From: Strobilurus pachycystidiatus
Lineage: Eukaryota; Basidiomycota; Agaricomycetes; Agaricales; Physalacriaceae
Direction: 5' to 3'
Assembly: GCA_019915135.1 (NCBI GenBank)
Contig: JAHLMK010000006.1
Span: forward strand, 372,001 to 436,000
DNA: 64,000 nt
The notes beneath the pieces were generated by a model. That model saw only the letters and a program-made list of their open reading frames with translations, was not told the DNA's origin and made no database searches. Below, piece by piece: positions 33,851 through 44,729 of this stretch (position 1 is its first letter; every line of letters begins with the position of its first letter). The position numbers and the translations under genes are program-made.

Positions 33851-34747
33851 ATGAGTCAAACTCAAAAAAAGGCAAGTGCCCGGTCATTTCTAGCTGCATA
33901 CCTTTACTAAGCCGTTGTTCCCTAGATTGTCTTCTCTTGTGTCCGAGAACGAGACTTCTCGCAATGGAACGGCCGTGATCATGGCGATGATACGAGCAAC
34001 GGATGCGCGTGTGGGATCAACGGTGTGTTTGCTCACTCATGATTTGAGCCATGTACTGACACTTTCGTTTGACACCAAGCTGTGATCGCGATGCCTTGTT
34101 ATACTCATTGCACGTTCATCTCCCTTCTAACATTGAACCGTCACTCTGATCTAGGATCCAGGACATCACTCGATTCTTCCATGAAGACCGCTACAACTGG
34201 TATGTTTCGACTAGACTATTCGTATCAAACCTTTCCACTTTGTGCGCTCATTTAGCCGTTCGAAAGTGTACTGACGATCAACTGGAGAGCGTTCAAAGGG
34301 TAAGTACATCATTTCTAATCGCGTTTCTTTACCATTGAATGCCTGTTCTTAAAGAGTCAGATACACTCGTCGGTGCATTGCCGACGATGCGTCCAATATG
34401 ACAACCGTTCCTTTCTCCGAAGCACTCTCGGATCCCTTTCACATTGAGTGACCCATTATTTGCACTACCAACTGTGCTCGCTGGGTCTTGGTGTTTGGTA
34501 CGTTGGATGATATATGATTTATTGACTCTCACCCGACTGCGTAGCTTCCCTGGCACGTTGGCTTCAATGTGCTGTGCTCACACTGACGAGCCAGTTCTCG
34601 GTGAGTTGGATGATTCTTCGTTGAGGCTGGACTTTGTTAACACACTGTTTTCTTAATCCAGAGATCGTTTGTCGATGGTGCGCCCAATATTACGGCGTGC
34701 TATTTCTCCCCGACGTTCCATTCCACAATGGATGTCGCGTTGCCTGA
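33851..34747 (+). pseudogene. Cys-rich multi-exon gene remnant, unit C
   Basis: Counterpart of 23198-24094, including the GC-AG first intron and the CRRC and CRWC motifs. It is not recognised and probably not intact. Confidence 0.35.
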
Positions 34748-35011
34748 ACGATCTCTCTGACCACCAAATGTGCGCTGCGTGTCAGAAAAAGCAGGTTTTC
34801 GTGTCGGTTTACTTGGCCAATTGTTAGTACTTGTCAAAAGGGTCGAATTGTGAGTGTGTTAGGGTACATGTAAGACACGAGCAGAGACCCCTTGGAGTAA
34901 GTCTGCAGTGCGGCGCTGGCGCCTGCATACTTGCTTCGTACTGTAGGCACGTCGTACGCCGACGCGTTGAACTCTTCCGGCGACCACAGCTGCGCAATCG
35001 TTGTCAAGAGA

Positions 35012-35638
35012 ATGAGTAAAGCACGAAACTCAACGCACCCTCGGACAACGGCAGAACAAAATGGTTATCACGCCCGGCTATCACAGGGCGTCGTCGAGCG
35101 TCTCCGCGCCCAGCCCGAGGTGGAGTACATCGAGGTCGACCAGGTGGTGATGGACCTCTGGGAGTTCCCTGAACCCGAGGGTGTCGATGTGTACTCCATT
35201 GAGCTCGTCAGGATCATCCAGTCTCACGGATGTGCCCCTTGGGGCGAGACCATCCGGAACGACGACGACGAGCCTGAGGGCTGTCGCTCAGAAAGGGGCT
35301 TTGCCCGTGTCGTGCACAAGTCTGTTGATAAAGATGATGGTGTCCCGGATATGCACCCAGTTGACGATGAGGAGGTGGAGTGGGAGGACGTTGGTGAGGC
35401 TGAGGCTGAAATGCCGGTCAGCTACGTTGCCAGCTTCTTTGTGCCGGTCTACAGCTCGAATAGCAATGACACTGGATCCATGGCCGACCTCGTCGGTGCT
35501 GTCTCCTACGTCGTTTCTGTTGCCGCTTCGAGGGCTGCCCAGGGCTCTGTCGTCCGCATGTCCCTTGGTGGTGGCAGGTCTCCTTCTCTTGACCTTGCCA
35601 TCAGCCGTGCGGTGGAAGCTGGTCTGACTTTCCTATGA
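35012..35638 (+). pseudogene. Dead subtilase, I9 remnant plus truncated catalytic region (copy D+)
   Basis: Same structure and same foreign N-terminus as 24359-24985. It has collected several amino-acid replacements relative to it (IRND for IWND, FVPV for FMPV, NDTGS for NGTGS, AQGS for AQDS). This contrasts with the unchanged minus-strand proteases and fits relaxed constraint. Confidence 0.65.
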
Positions 35639-36285
35639 AGTGTTACTTGTGTGGAAGTATATTTGTGCGTGAGTAGACAGTACATGGTATGGGCTACAGT
35701 ATTCACTGAAGGGTATAGTATGTAGGTTCATGCCGATTCCAGAGAATTCAATTGATGATATCAAGTCGTCAAGGTATGGTATGGAATACAGTAGTTACTA
35801 AATGGTATAGTGTGTAAGTTCAAGTCGTTTGTAGAAAATTCAGATAATGAAATCAAATCGTCAAGTTCCCGCCCTCGTCTAATCCTCATTATTCTTGATC
35901 CGTCTATAGAACTGGAAGGTTGATAGTGTGATCGCCGACACACAATGAGGATATCAAAGTGCTCAGAACAAAATGGTGCGAATAGCTATAGCGAGGACGG
36001 CATCGCGTATCCGTAGCGGTAAATGTGGGCAAGGTCTCGGACGAGCAAACGGCTCTATTACCTGCAAGTACAAGATATTCGTAAGTACTACGAACACTCG
36101 ACGCACCCTCAGACGTCCGGCAGCCACGCAATTCTCATGCTCCTCACAGCTAGAGGATAATATCATCCTCGGTTTGACAAAACTACTAGATTACATTGAA
36201 AGAGCGAGATCATAACGTCATATAGTACAAAGATGTAACCAACTATAGATATGTGTATGCAGACAGTCCATGTACCTCTATCCAA
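35639..36285. repeat. Convergent intergenic spacer, copy D
   Basis: Fourth copy of the spacer; no gene seen. Confidence 0.6.
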
Positions 36286-37894
36286 TCATGCACTTGTCGC
36301 GTTGTTGAAGATCAACAAGTTGGGCGACGCGGCGTCAAGATCATTGAGCGCGCCCTTGGTAGCAAGACCAAGCAGGGCTAGCTTCAACTGCGCGGTCGTG
36401 AGGGTCTTGGGTTTGCCCGGGACGGGCGCAAACACCTGAGGCGCGGGCAGGAAAGATGTGATCCAGCGAGGAAGCACGGCCTGCGCGAGCTCGTAAATCG
36501 ACAATGCCTTCTGGCTCTCGAGAGCGAGGGGAACAAAGTCCTTGGAGATGGTAGGGTCGAACGTGGCATGGGGGTAGATGGAGAGGAGGTACGCCAAGAG
36601 ACCGGCAACGTGGGGAGAGGCCATGGAAGTACCGGACAGGACGGCAACGGCGTTGGGGGAGCCCTTGTAGGTGGACTGGATGTTCAAGCCGGGACCGAAG
36701 ACGTCCACGCATTTGCCGATGTTGGAGAAGTAGGCACGGTCGTCGGAGAGGGTGGAGGCACCGACGGTGACGGCCTTCTCAGCGGAAGCGGGAGAGTAGT
36801 TGCAGGCGTCCTTGTTGTCGTTACCTAGACAAAAGTTAGCGAAGAGAACGTCGACTTGGAGCACAAACTTACCAGCAGCAACGGCAAAGTGCAGACCGGA
36901 TTCGACAGCACGGTTGACGGCAAGGTCGAGGGAAGGAGACTTGCCGCCACCGAGGGACATGTTCGCAACGGAGCCCTTGTGCTTTGTCTTTCCGGTTGCC
37001 TTGAACTCAGCCTCTGCGGCAGCAGCCTTGGCAGCGGCAGCGGAGGCGGCATAGGAGACACCACCGACGACGTCGGACATGGAACCACTCCCATTCGAGC
37101 CGAGGACCTTCACAGCGATGAGGTTGGCAGCCTTGGCGACACCGAATCTGGAACCGGCAATGGTACCTGCGCAGTGGGAGCCGTGACCGTTGCCGTCCTC
37201 ATCGACATCGTTCGGGATGGTCTTGCCCCAAGTGGCACGGCCCTCGAAGTCGACGTGCTCAATATTGATGCCGGTGTCAACGACGTACACGTCGACACCC
37301 TCGCCTCCCTCTGACGCGTAGAGATACTTGGTGAATGTGCCGAAGGACAGCTTGGGCCGGTGGGCGACACGAGCGAGACCCTGTGCGTGAACGACCAGTC
37401 AGATATACACGTCACACGAACAGCAAGGCCCAATGACTCACCCAAGGAGCGCCCTTCTGCTGGGAAATGTCGTCCGAAACCTCGTGAACGGCGAACTCAG
37501 TGGTCTTCACCACCTGGTCAACCTCGATGTACTCGACCTCCGGCTGCGCGCGGAGGCGCTCGACGGTGCCCTGTGATAGCCGGGCGTGATAACCGTTGAT
37601 GTGCTGGTATACCTGCTGTAACCCAGACGCCACCTCTGCGACAAGGGGCTCCTCAGCGTGCGCCATCTGGAGGAAGTTGAAGTGGTTCTCCATGAGCGAC
37701 GGCGACATGCCATCCTTGAGCATCACAATGTAGGAGTCGTTAATGCTGCCGTGGATGTGGTCCTCCTGGATGAGGGGAGCCATGCTAAACGGCGAGCGCG
37801 ACGCCGGCGGCGGGGAATGAGGGAACGTGGAGAGCGGCGTCGCAGCCGCTGCCGCCGACAGCGACAAAGCAACAAGAGTGGTAAAGGTCGACAT
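36286..37894 (-). CDS. Secreted proteinase K-like S8 subtilase, intact copy D
   Basis: Three exons (37894-37442, 37380-36873, 36824-36286; introns of 61 and 48 nt) encode 499 aa. The ATG at 37894 opens a signal peptide (MSTFTTLVALSLSAAAAATP). The I9 propeptide domain spans about residues 50-125, from DSYIVMLKDG to YIEVDQVV. The S8 domain follows, with catalytic Asp about 186 (VVDTG), His about 217 (GHGSHCAGT), oxyanion Asn about 322 (AAGN) and Ser about 387 (GTSMASPH). Such enzymes are secreted endopeptidases, made as zymogens that cleave off the I9 domain. After the S8 core there is a C-terminal tail of about 75 residues. This is the only copy with an undamaged first exon. Its upstream DNA (beyond about 37945) is unique in the window, so it is the likely ancestral locus from which A to C derive. 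It converges on the dead relic 35012-35638. Confidence 0.92.
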
Positions 37895-37944
37895 GGTGGT
37901 TAGGATGGAAACAGGAGCTGGACGAATTCGGATGATAACGCGGC

Positions 37945-38655
37945 TATGTGATGACGTGTTTGCCATCGGCGCCCGCAGCACGTTTACCCCACATTTCATG
38001 ATACCACGGCCTACAATGTGGCGGTCGCCTTTCGGAATATGTAAGCGCTACTTTTAGCATTGAATGGAACCCAGTTGTAGCCGAACGACAGCGAGGCAAC
38101 TCTGGGCACCACACAAACCCCACAAGATTCGAGGGTTGGTACTGTCTGGAAGAGTATGGAGAACGACTGAGCAACGAGAGAAGCCCCATAAAGTCCCGGC
38201 AGTATACAAGTTTGGACCAGTTTTCGGGTGGAACATGGCCCATACCAGCCACGCCTAGTCAGCTCTGTAGCAGTACCACCGGACGTTATAAGTCTAATAC
38301 GCTTCAAGATAAGGAACGCGTCCTTGGTTGCTGGAACCTCAGAGTTCTGGAATCGAGCGTACTATGGCGCACGCCATCTCGCAATCGTTAAGTTGTTATA
38401 CTATCGCGCCATACCACGCGATAATCAGAGACTGTCGGATAAGCGCGGTGCCCGAAAGTCGCTCGATCTAGTCACACAATCCCAACGCCACTAGAAGGTC
38501 TGAAGTCAATCACGCATAGCGCTTCGGCAAGATAGCATGGACCTTGTCCGATGACTTGCACAGCGAAAAAAACAAAAGACAGCCAGCTCCCAAGTATACA
38601 GTAACACTGTGGTCTAAGATGTGTGGTCATATACACAGAGGTGTGACAGTAGCTC
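37945..38655. other. Intergenic region between subtilase D and the membrane-protein gene
   Basis: This unique sequence should hold the promoter of subtilase D on the minus strand. I see no TATA box close to 37894 and no supported gene. Confidence 0.4.
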
Positions 38656-39820
38656 CTACAATTTCGTTTTCGTAGGCGTTCCCAAGTCGCCCAGCCACGC
38701 GCTCGCAGAGGCTGTGACCCCGACCGAAAGTAGTGGGGAGAGCAACGAAGAGAGAACAGTGCCTTTGTCAAGCAGAGCCCAAACAGCATACGACACCGTA
38801 GTCCAAACAACGTCGTACCCAATGGACGACTGCGCTGGGTGGGAATGCAGCGTCGACCATGCCTCAGCCAGAAAGTCGTTGGACTCCTCCCAAGCAGCCA
38901 GTGTGGTCTTAACCCGCATGCCAACCGACAGCATCGTGTACATGGAGTACAGGTACGTGAGGGAAATTGAGGCGGTGTAGCCCTGGGAGCGAATGAAGAG
39001 GAGGGGAACAACGATGAGACTATGCATGGCCAAAAGGTTGGGTAAGAACGCTTCCACGGAGGTGGATGGGCTGCGGTAGACGCATGCAAGCGCGATAAAA
39101 GTCGAAATCCAAAGGACTGGGGGAGCGCGGATAGAGCGCGTGGAAGTAGCGGTCCCCGATCGAGGGGACAACACGATAGCGAGGTAAAACAGGTTACTCG
39201 CGACCGAGATGGCCACAAGTTGACCAATGAGCATGTACGCCCAGACGTGTTTAACGTCATACCGCCTGCCTAGGGAACGAAATGATGTCAGACACACAAA
39301 CAGAAGACGTGGAAGGTGGGGAGGCACCTTCGAAGTAGATGAACGCGGTCCAGAACCCAGCGGTAAACAGACAAAGTTGTTCGCTCCACCACCAATTCAT
39401 CTTGCCGAACGACACCGCTGCCCACGCTTGTTCGAAAAGCCCAGTATTAAGTAGCCAGTCGGTAAGCCTATCAATGGGGGCGTCCGCTAGCGTTCCAGAT
39501 CCCGATTCATAGTCGACGAAGCTCCACTAAAACTGCGTTATGTTCGCGTTGGACAAACAATTGCGGCTTGGGTACTTGCATGCATGAACTTGAACATGTC
39601 TACACAGCGGTCAGATACAATGAATCATGATGGGGGTTGACTCACAGAACCATGTGTGCGCAAAAGACGCGAGGGTCAGGCTGGAGAAGATGCTGGCTTT
39701 GTTTTTGTTCGCTGGACTGACCCGACCTTGAAGACTGCTCAACACGACAGCCAATAAACCGAGGATGGCGAGAAAATAAGACACAAATATGGCCAGCGCA
39801 CTCAAGTGCGCGACATCCAT
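38656..39820 (-). CDS. Multi-pass membrane protein, fungal, function unknown
   Basis: Four exons (39820-39646, 39599-39580, 39526-39328, 39269-38656) encode 335 aa. Exon 2 is only 20 nt and is followed by a GC-AG intron (CAT|GCAAGT ... TTTTAG|TGG). Together they restore the run MFKFMHWSFVDYES. Hydrophobic segments are clear at about residues 8-30 (LAIFVSYFLAILGLLAVVL), 105-125 (LCLFTAGFWTAFIYF), 135-158 (AYMLIGQLVAISVASNLFYL), then VLWISTFIALACV, LIVVPLLF, YDVVWTTVSYAVWALL and SSLLSPLLSVGVTASA, so seven or so spans. I do not recognise the family; it resembles unassigned basidiomycete integral membrane proteins. The TGG after the GC-AG intron and consistent phases make the model solid. A decayed copy of exon 1 lies at 4831-5080. 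Confidence 0.8.
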
Positions 39821-40160
39821 GATGGACGCGATGGCTTTTGCTTCAAGTCTTAGTGAGAGCAAGAGGGCAAGCCGTATTCGGATCGGGGTAACCGATCGCG
39901 CTCTGCAAGCAACGACCAAAAGGGAAATTGCTGACTCTGCCCGACAGCTTCATCGCCGCCGTCCTTCGCGCAACCTTCGCGTCTACAGATAGCCTTTCTA
40001 CTCTTGATCATGAGCCGTGCGGTTGATGGGCGCGATAAGTATCTTTCGCTTGCATGTGGCACCAGCGATTACTGAGCACTGTCGGGGACGGTTAGGCGTG
40101 GGAACCTCGGTCTGGACGCGTTCATTTCAATTACTCTTTCTTCTTCGACCGACCACGACC

Positions 40161-40901
40161 ATGGGCATCGTGACCAAGATCATCAAGACCGCCGTTGTCG
40201 GTACCACTGCTGGCGTCGGCTCATTCTTCATTGCGACGCGCAAATGCGGCTTCGCGCCCATGGATCCGGCCACTCTCCCCCTCTTCTCCTCCAAACAGGT
40301 TGTCTCGTTTAATCCCAACAAGAACATAACGACGCACGACGACTGTGTGCGGACTGTCCCCATAAGCAGGATCAGGCCCGAGCTGCTGGAGAAGAAGGGC
40401 GAGCTGGTCAAGGCGTTCTGTGCGGGGGTGTGGGGCGGACCGGGTCGGTATCGTCTTCCCGTTCTGCCCCTGATATACTTTGCTGACTTTGGATAATGTG
40501 TTCAAGGTTATGAGATTCAGCGCCGCTATCTTGAGCGTAAATACTACGGGCCGGACACCAAGGCGCAGCTGTGGTCGCGGGAAGAGCTCAAAGCGGCGTC
40601 GTACGACGTCGGGACGCAGATCACGGACCACTTTGAGGTCGTCGAGAAGACGCCGGAGAGCATCGTCGTGCGGTGCGGGGACACGCCGCGCGTGAGGGAC
40701 GTGCGCATGTCAGAGGGCGTGTTTGAGATAGCGGCGGACGTCAAGCCTGAGAAGGGCGTCGTAGAGTTTCATCTGAGGAGCGTGTTCTGGCAGGGCCAGG
40801 GCAAGGCGGAGAAGGCGCCTATGGACGGGCTGGTTTTGTGGCTGCATATGCAGTACGATAAGGTGCTGATGGAGAGCGCGTTGCTGAATGTGAAGAAGTA
40901 G
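40161..40901 (+). CDS. Small protein with N-terminal membrane anchor, function unknown
   Basis: Two exons (40161-40443, 40507-40901) separated by a 63-nt intron give 225 aa. The start MGIVTKIIKTAVVGTTAGVG followed by SFFIATR is a single hydrophobic anchor. The rest is soluble and mixed alpha/beta in look: ITDHFEVVEKTPESIVVRCG, then alternating strands around FEIAADV and VEFHLRSVFWQG. A hydrophobic-pocket fold is conceivable but not shown. Similar short membrane-anchored proteins are widespread in fungi without a name. The donor is GTCGGT, unusual at +3 to +5, but phase (GGT across the junction) and acceptor support it. Confidence 0.75.
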
Positions 40902-41230
40902 AATAGATACTACTAGTCTTGCGGTGAATCTTTGAGGAAGACGTATTGCAAGGCGGTACTATGCAATCTAAATGATGGCGGGGTGGCTTAGCAAAGGGCG
41001 TGGTCAATAAAAGCCCCAGCAAGCTATCAAGCTATCCATGATGCATGCGCTAAAGCTCGCGCTCGGCGCGGGAGCAAAACGCGGATAGAGGAGCGGGGTA
41101 TTCGATCGCGCCTCTTTGTCCGTCTCCATCACTAGAGTTCATTCATTATTGCTGTTGGTGATGCATCTCTAGCTTGTGTGTATGACTACGCGTCTCATTC
41201 CCGCCAGGCAGTCATTCAACAGCATCTGTG

Positions 41231-42561
41231 ATGACTCCATCCCTTCCTCAAGAACTTTTGGATGACATAGTTGACCATGTCTCCGAGAGATCATCCCTTC
41301 TCGCACTCCTCGGGTCCAACAGCTGTTTCGGCCCTCGGACGCGCTCCAAAATCTACAATAGCGTCTATATATGCAGTGACAGCGTCAACTTCCGAAACTG
41401 CGACGCCCAGTTCGCGAACAGCCGCTTGCTCCGCACTATCCTGCTTTCCAGTCCCTGGCGCTCCCAAATCTCCTCATCGATCAAGCATTTGCAGCTTGAT
41501 CTCAATGACATGTTAACCGATTGGTCGAGTCCTGCTAACGCGTACGTGCCCTGGAGAGAGACTCACATCGATCCTCTTATGGACATCGTCGGCCAGTTGC
41601 AGCATTTGGAGAGCATGCGGATGGAGTTTATCTTCTGGGACGGGCATCAGAAAGTAACGACCTCCCTCATTGAACGATTCATAACAGGCCGAATAGCGCC
41701 ACATCGTGTTCGCAGGCTTTCCATCCACTGTTACAATTCCAGCTTCGATATCGATGCCTTGGCGTTGCTGCTCACGCTGGACCCCTCGCTACAAACTGTG
41801 CATCTTGATGACGTCCAGTTTGCAGGCTCGCACGACGTTCATCAGAACAGTTTGGAAGTGTCATCAGTTTCGCCTACGACGCTTCTGGTGAGCTTACCAC
41901 TAGACCTCTTCGCTCGCTACTCGGAGACCGAACGCGCGATTGGTCCGATCAGAGTGGACAAACTGCAGCGTCTTGTCGTCAGCGACGCTCTCATAGAGGA
42001 CTTGATCAGCATCAACCAAATTCCGTTCCCTGCCTTGCAAGAGCTCTATTCGTTGGCCCCAATCGAAAGAAACTGTGAGATCCTTTTCTTATATCAGGTC
42101 ACATTCTGCAACGCTAAACCCACGACGAAGCACCTTTTCTGCCTTCGATCGTCGATACACCATCTATTCTTCTCACTTTCGACACCATCCCTGCCATAGC
42201 ATGGTTTGAGCAGGCGCTCGAGTCAGAGTGCCGGAGCTTTCGCCTCCAGAGGCTTGGAATCCTCGTCATCGCAGAGGAATCTTTCGGTAGAGCAGCGCCC
42301 TTAGACGCTTCTAGTGATGTCTGGCGCTCGCTGGCCACCGTGCTATCTTCGCCATGTTTTCGCGAATTGGAGACTATCTCTGTGACGTTCGTATGTGACG
42401 ACGGAGTCCGATGTGGGACAGAGGAGAGCCCCCGGAGGGAGTTGAGTGCGTGTAAGACGGTGCGCCATGTCAGTGTGCGAGTCATGGAGTGGGATACTAT
42501 CTATCGCCAATTCTCGCGGTCGGGAGATGATGACGGGGTGTCGTGGTTGGCTTACTTGTAG
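41231..42561 (+). CDS. F-box-like protein
   Basis: The exons 41231-42074 and 42131-42561, joined by a 56-nt intron, encode 424 aa. The N-terminus LPQELLDDIVDHVSERSSL with LLALLGSNSCFGPRTRSKIY is the basidiomycete F-box pattern, which binds Skp1 in SCF ubiquitin ligases. The remainder alternates short hydrophobic strands and leucine-rich stretches (IKHLQLDL, LTLDPSLQTVHLDDV, LQRLVVSD, LQRLGILVIAE), typical of the leucine-rich substrate-binding half of these proteins. Agaricomycetes carry hundreds of such genes, so the target cannot be guessed. The intron choice restores the frame from RN to SPFLPSIVDTPSILLTFD. Confidence 0.75.
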
Positions 42562-42853
42562 AGCTCTCGTACAGGTAATTCGAAGGAGATTCATTCTCTG
42601 CTTTTTTAGCTATGAAATGCAATGTTGTTGACGAACGCTACAGGGATTGACAACCGCGTGTTGGAAGGACTCGAGTCTTGTCATTGTTCTGCTTTGGTTT
42701 TCGTTCTACATCGGACGCACTTTCATCGGATACAAGCTATGCAGTAGGAGCCATCGAGACGCTGATGAGATGATAAACACGAGTCATGGATCGGCAGGGG
42801 TGCACTTTGTGTAGTAAGGTCATGATTGGGTTCAGAAATCTGGATAAACAAGT

Positions 42854-43889
42854 CTACGGCTTGTACGGTTTGAACGCGAAGCAAGGGAAATAGTCGGCGT
42901 ATGGTAAGGCGGATATCTTCTTACAACCCGCTTCTTCGAACCCCAAGCTGATATACCAGTCACGCTGCACGCCAGAAAGTCAAGTGAAAGGCAATTTGAA
43001 CAAGAAATGACATACATTCTCTGTAGTGTGTGTCATGAGTCCGACCTCCCATTGATTTTCGGCAGCCTGCGATAAGTGAGTATTCCAACATGATCAAGGA
43101 GTCCTCGAGACGACTTACATGAGACTTCAATCGCTTTATGATAGCACTTCCAAAACCGTGCTTCTTAAGATCGAGGTCTGTCGCCATCATACTAATCCAC
43201 ATCGAATCCATGAAAAACTTGATTGGGCAGCGCTCAGAACAGATGTATAGTGGCGATAAAAGGCACTTACCGACAGCAGCTTCAAATCAGTCATGAACTC
43301 CTTGGTGGATTCGTCGAGCTGCAGGTCCAATATGAGCATTAGATCTCTCGGTAACACACGCGAAGAGCGACCATTTCCAGGTATTGCTTTGTCTCTAGGG
43401 TAATTCTGTCCATGAAGTCGTTGTACCCGAGAGCTTTCTGCTCCTCCCTAAGGTCACTTCATGAGAAGCAGCCACCAATGAGGTATGAAATCCACGTACG
43501 TCGTCCAGAGACCCTTTCCGGGCGCAAAGCACAGTGCCACGGAACAGATCGGGGCAGGGAACTCCTTCGTGGCAGTGGCTACAAATACTATGCCGTCGAG
43601 TTGAGTCGCCTTTACCATGGCACGAAGATAGACATGCATCAGATCCACGCTGTTTCCGGTGTGGCAGCGCATGAGAACATCGTCGATATCTGTTGACATT
43701 ATCATAACTCTGGGCCTTTGGGCAGGTTCAAGAGCAGAAACATACCACCCTCAGCGTTCGAGTAGGCCCGTGCGACGACTGCGACAATCTCATCGACCTG
43801 CGCATCTATTTGGGAGTCAGAACATCGGATTTGACCATGGACACTGGCAGAGGCAAACCTGTTAGCTTTTGAAGCAAATGGACATGCAT
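42854..43889 (-). CDS. GNAT family N-acetyltransferase
   Basis: Eight exons join in phase: 43889-43859, 43805-43746, 43689-43500, 43447-43360, 43318-43271, 43217-43119, 43066-43016 and 42964-42854, for 225 aa. The start reads LTDAQVDEIVAVVARAYSN, as in fungal GNAT proteins. The acetyl-CoA-binding motif A appears as MWISMMATDLDLKKHGFGSA, matching the R/Q-x-x-G-x-G/A signature with K-K-H-G-F-G. Motif B is LMTHTTENRDWYISLGFEEAG. The enzyme transfers acetyl from acetyl-CoA to an amine; the substrate is unknown. Introns are 39-57 nt. The first donor (GTTTGC) and first 31-nt exon are the least certain part; everything from DAQVDEI on is secure. Confidence 0.85.
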
Positions 43890-44729
43890 ATTAGTAGGGG
43901 AAAAGCGCGATACGGACTAGACTGGAGCTGGACTTGAATGAGTGAGTGAAGCAAAGCGGGGGGATGGCCTCTCACGAGTCGTAATATATTGTTTGCCAGC
44001 ATTATCATCATCAAAGAGAGAAGTAGCGAACGCCGAACATAAGCGCCTGACAATTCTGTGCTGGTGATGTCGCCGTATATGAGCTTAGGGACTGATGTCT
44101 ACAGCTCGAACTTCAGATTAGAATGAGTACTGGGCGCTGAGCCGCGAGCCGCGAGCGCAGTCTGAGGCTCGGGGCGGTGTTCCAAAGAACGATCACGGGG
44201 AAAGGCGGATCACCCCTGTGTAACCAAATACCATCATTGTCAATGCATTTCCTTCCTCCTTCCATCATGGTCCTCCCGTCTACTTCATGAGGTTTTGCAA
44301 GAGCCGTTTCACCGCATGCTGTGACTTATTGGCTGAGGTTCCCTCCTTTGGAGCTTCTGACTCGGCTCTGGGCTTGGCCAACATCTCGGTGTCTGCAGCG
44401 CGACTCGGATGTCGCATGGGGTGGTCAGTGCTTAGACTCAAAGTTACTTACCTCAGGATGTATTCGTTCACGCAACTTCGTGCTTCCTTTCTGTGAGAGC
44501 TTTCGTCACTTCAAGGTCACTTCCCTGACGTGCTCTATACCCATAAGGGTCGCGACTGATGGTGCCAGAACGAGGACAAGACTCGAGTTTTTTCTAAAAC
44601 GGGTTGTCAGTCCCTGCGCCTCAATCCGCCTGATGGCACCCACAATCGATCTCTCTGACTTCCACCCATATCAGATCCCCGTATACACACTTCCTCGTCC
44701 AACACGCGAATCCTTCCATCCCTTCGTAT
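43890..44729. other. Divergent intergenic region
   Basis: It lies between the start of the GNAT gene and the start of the first DUF6535 gene, so it should hold two promoters. I find no convincing TATA box near either ATG and no additional gene. A short + strand frame at about 44287-44496 looks accidental. Confidence 0.35.

Larger units (their letters stand above)
5125..37894. repeat. Tandem array of four convergent subtilase modules
   Basis: The minus-strand catalytic exons end at 6656, 14982, 25632 and 36286, that is 8,326, 10,650 and 10,654 bp apart. Each is preceded by a + strand dead relic and the same 0.64-kb spacer. Units B and C agree almost base for base over 14.4-20.6 kb against 25.1-31.3 kb. 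Unit A is shorter because the 22.0-24.3 kb type sequence is missing and its paired-exon array has diverged. The left edge abuts a relic of the membrane-protein gene; the right edge lies just before the intact gene. Confidence 0.85.

Noticed and set aside
38656..39820. Membrane protein as an STE3-type pheromone receptor, given the nearby pheromone gene
   Set aside because: Although about seven spans are present, the conserved STE3 residues and loop pattern are not recognisable, and its paralogue relic gives no support.
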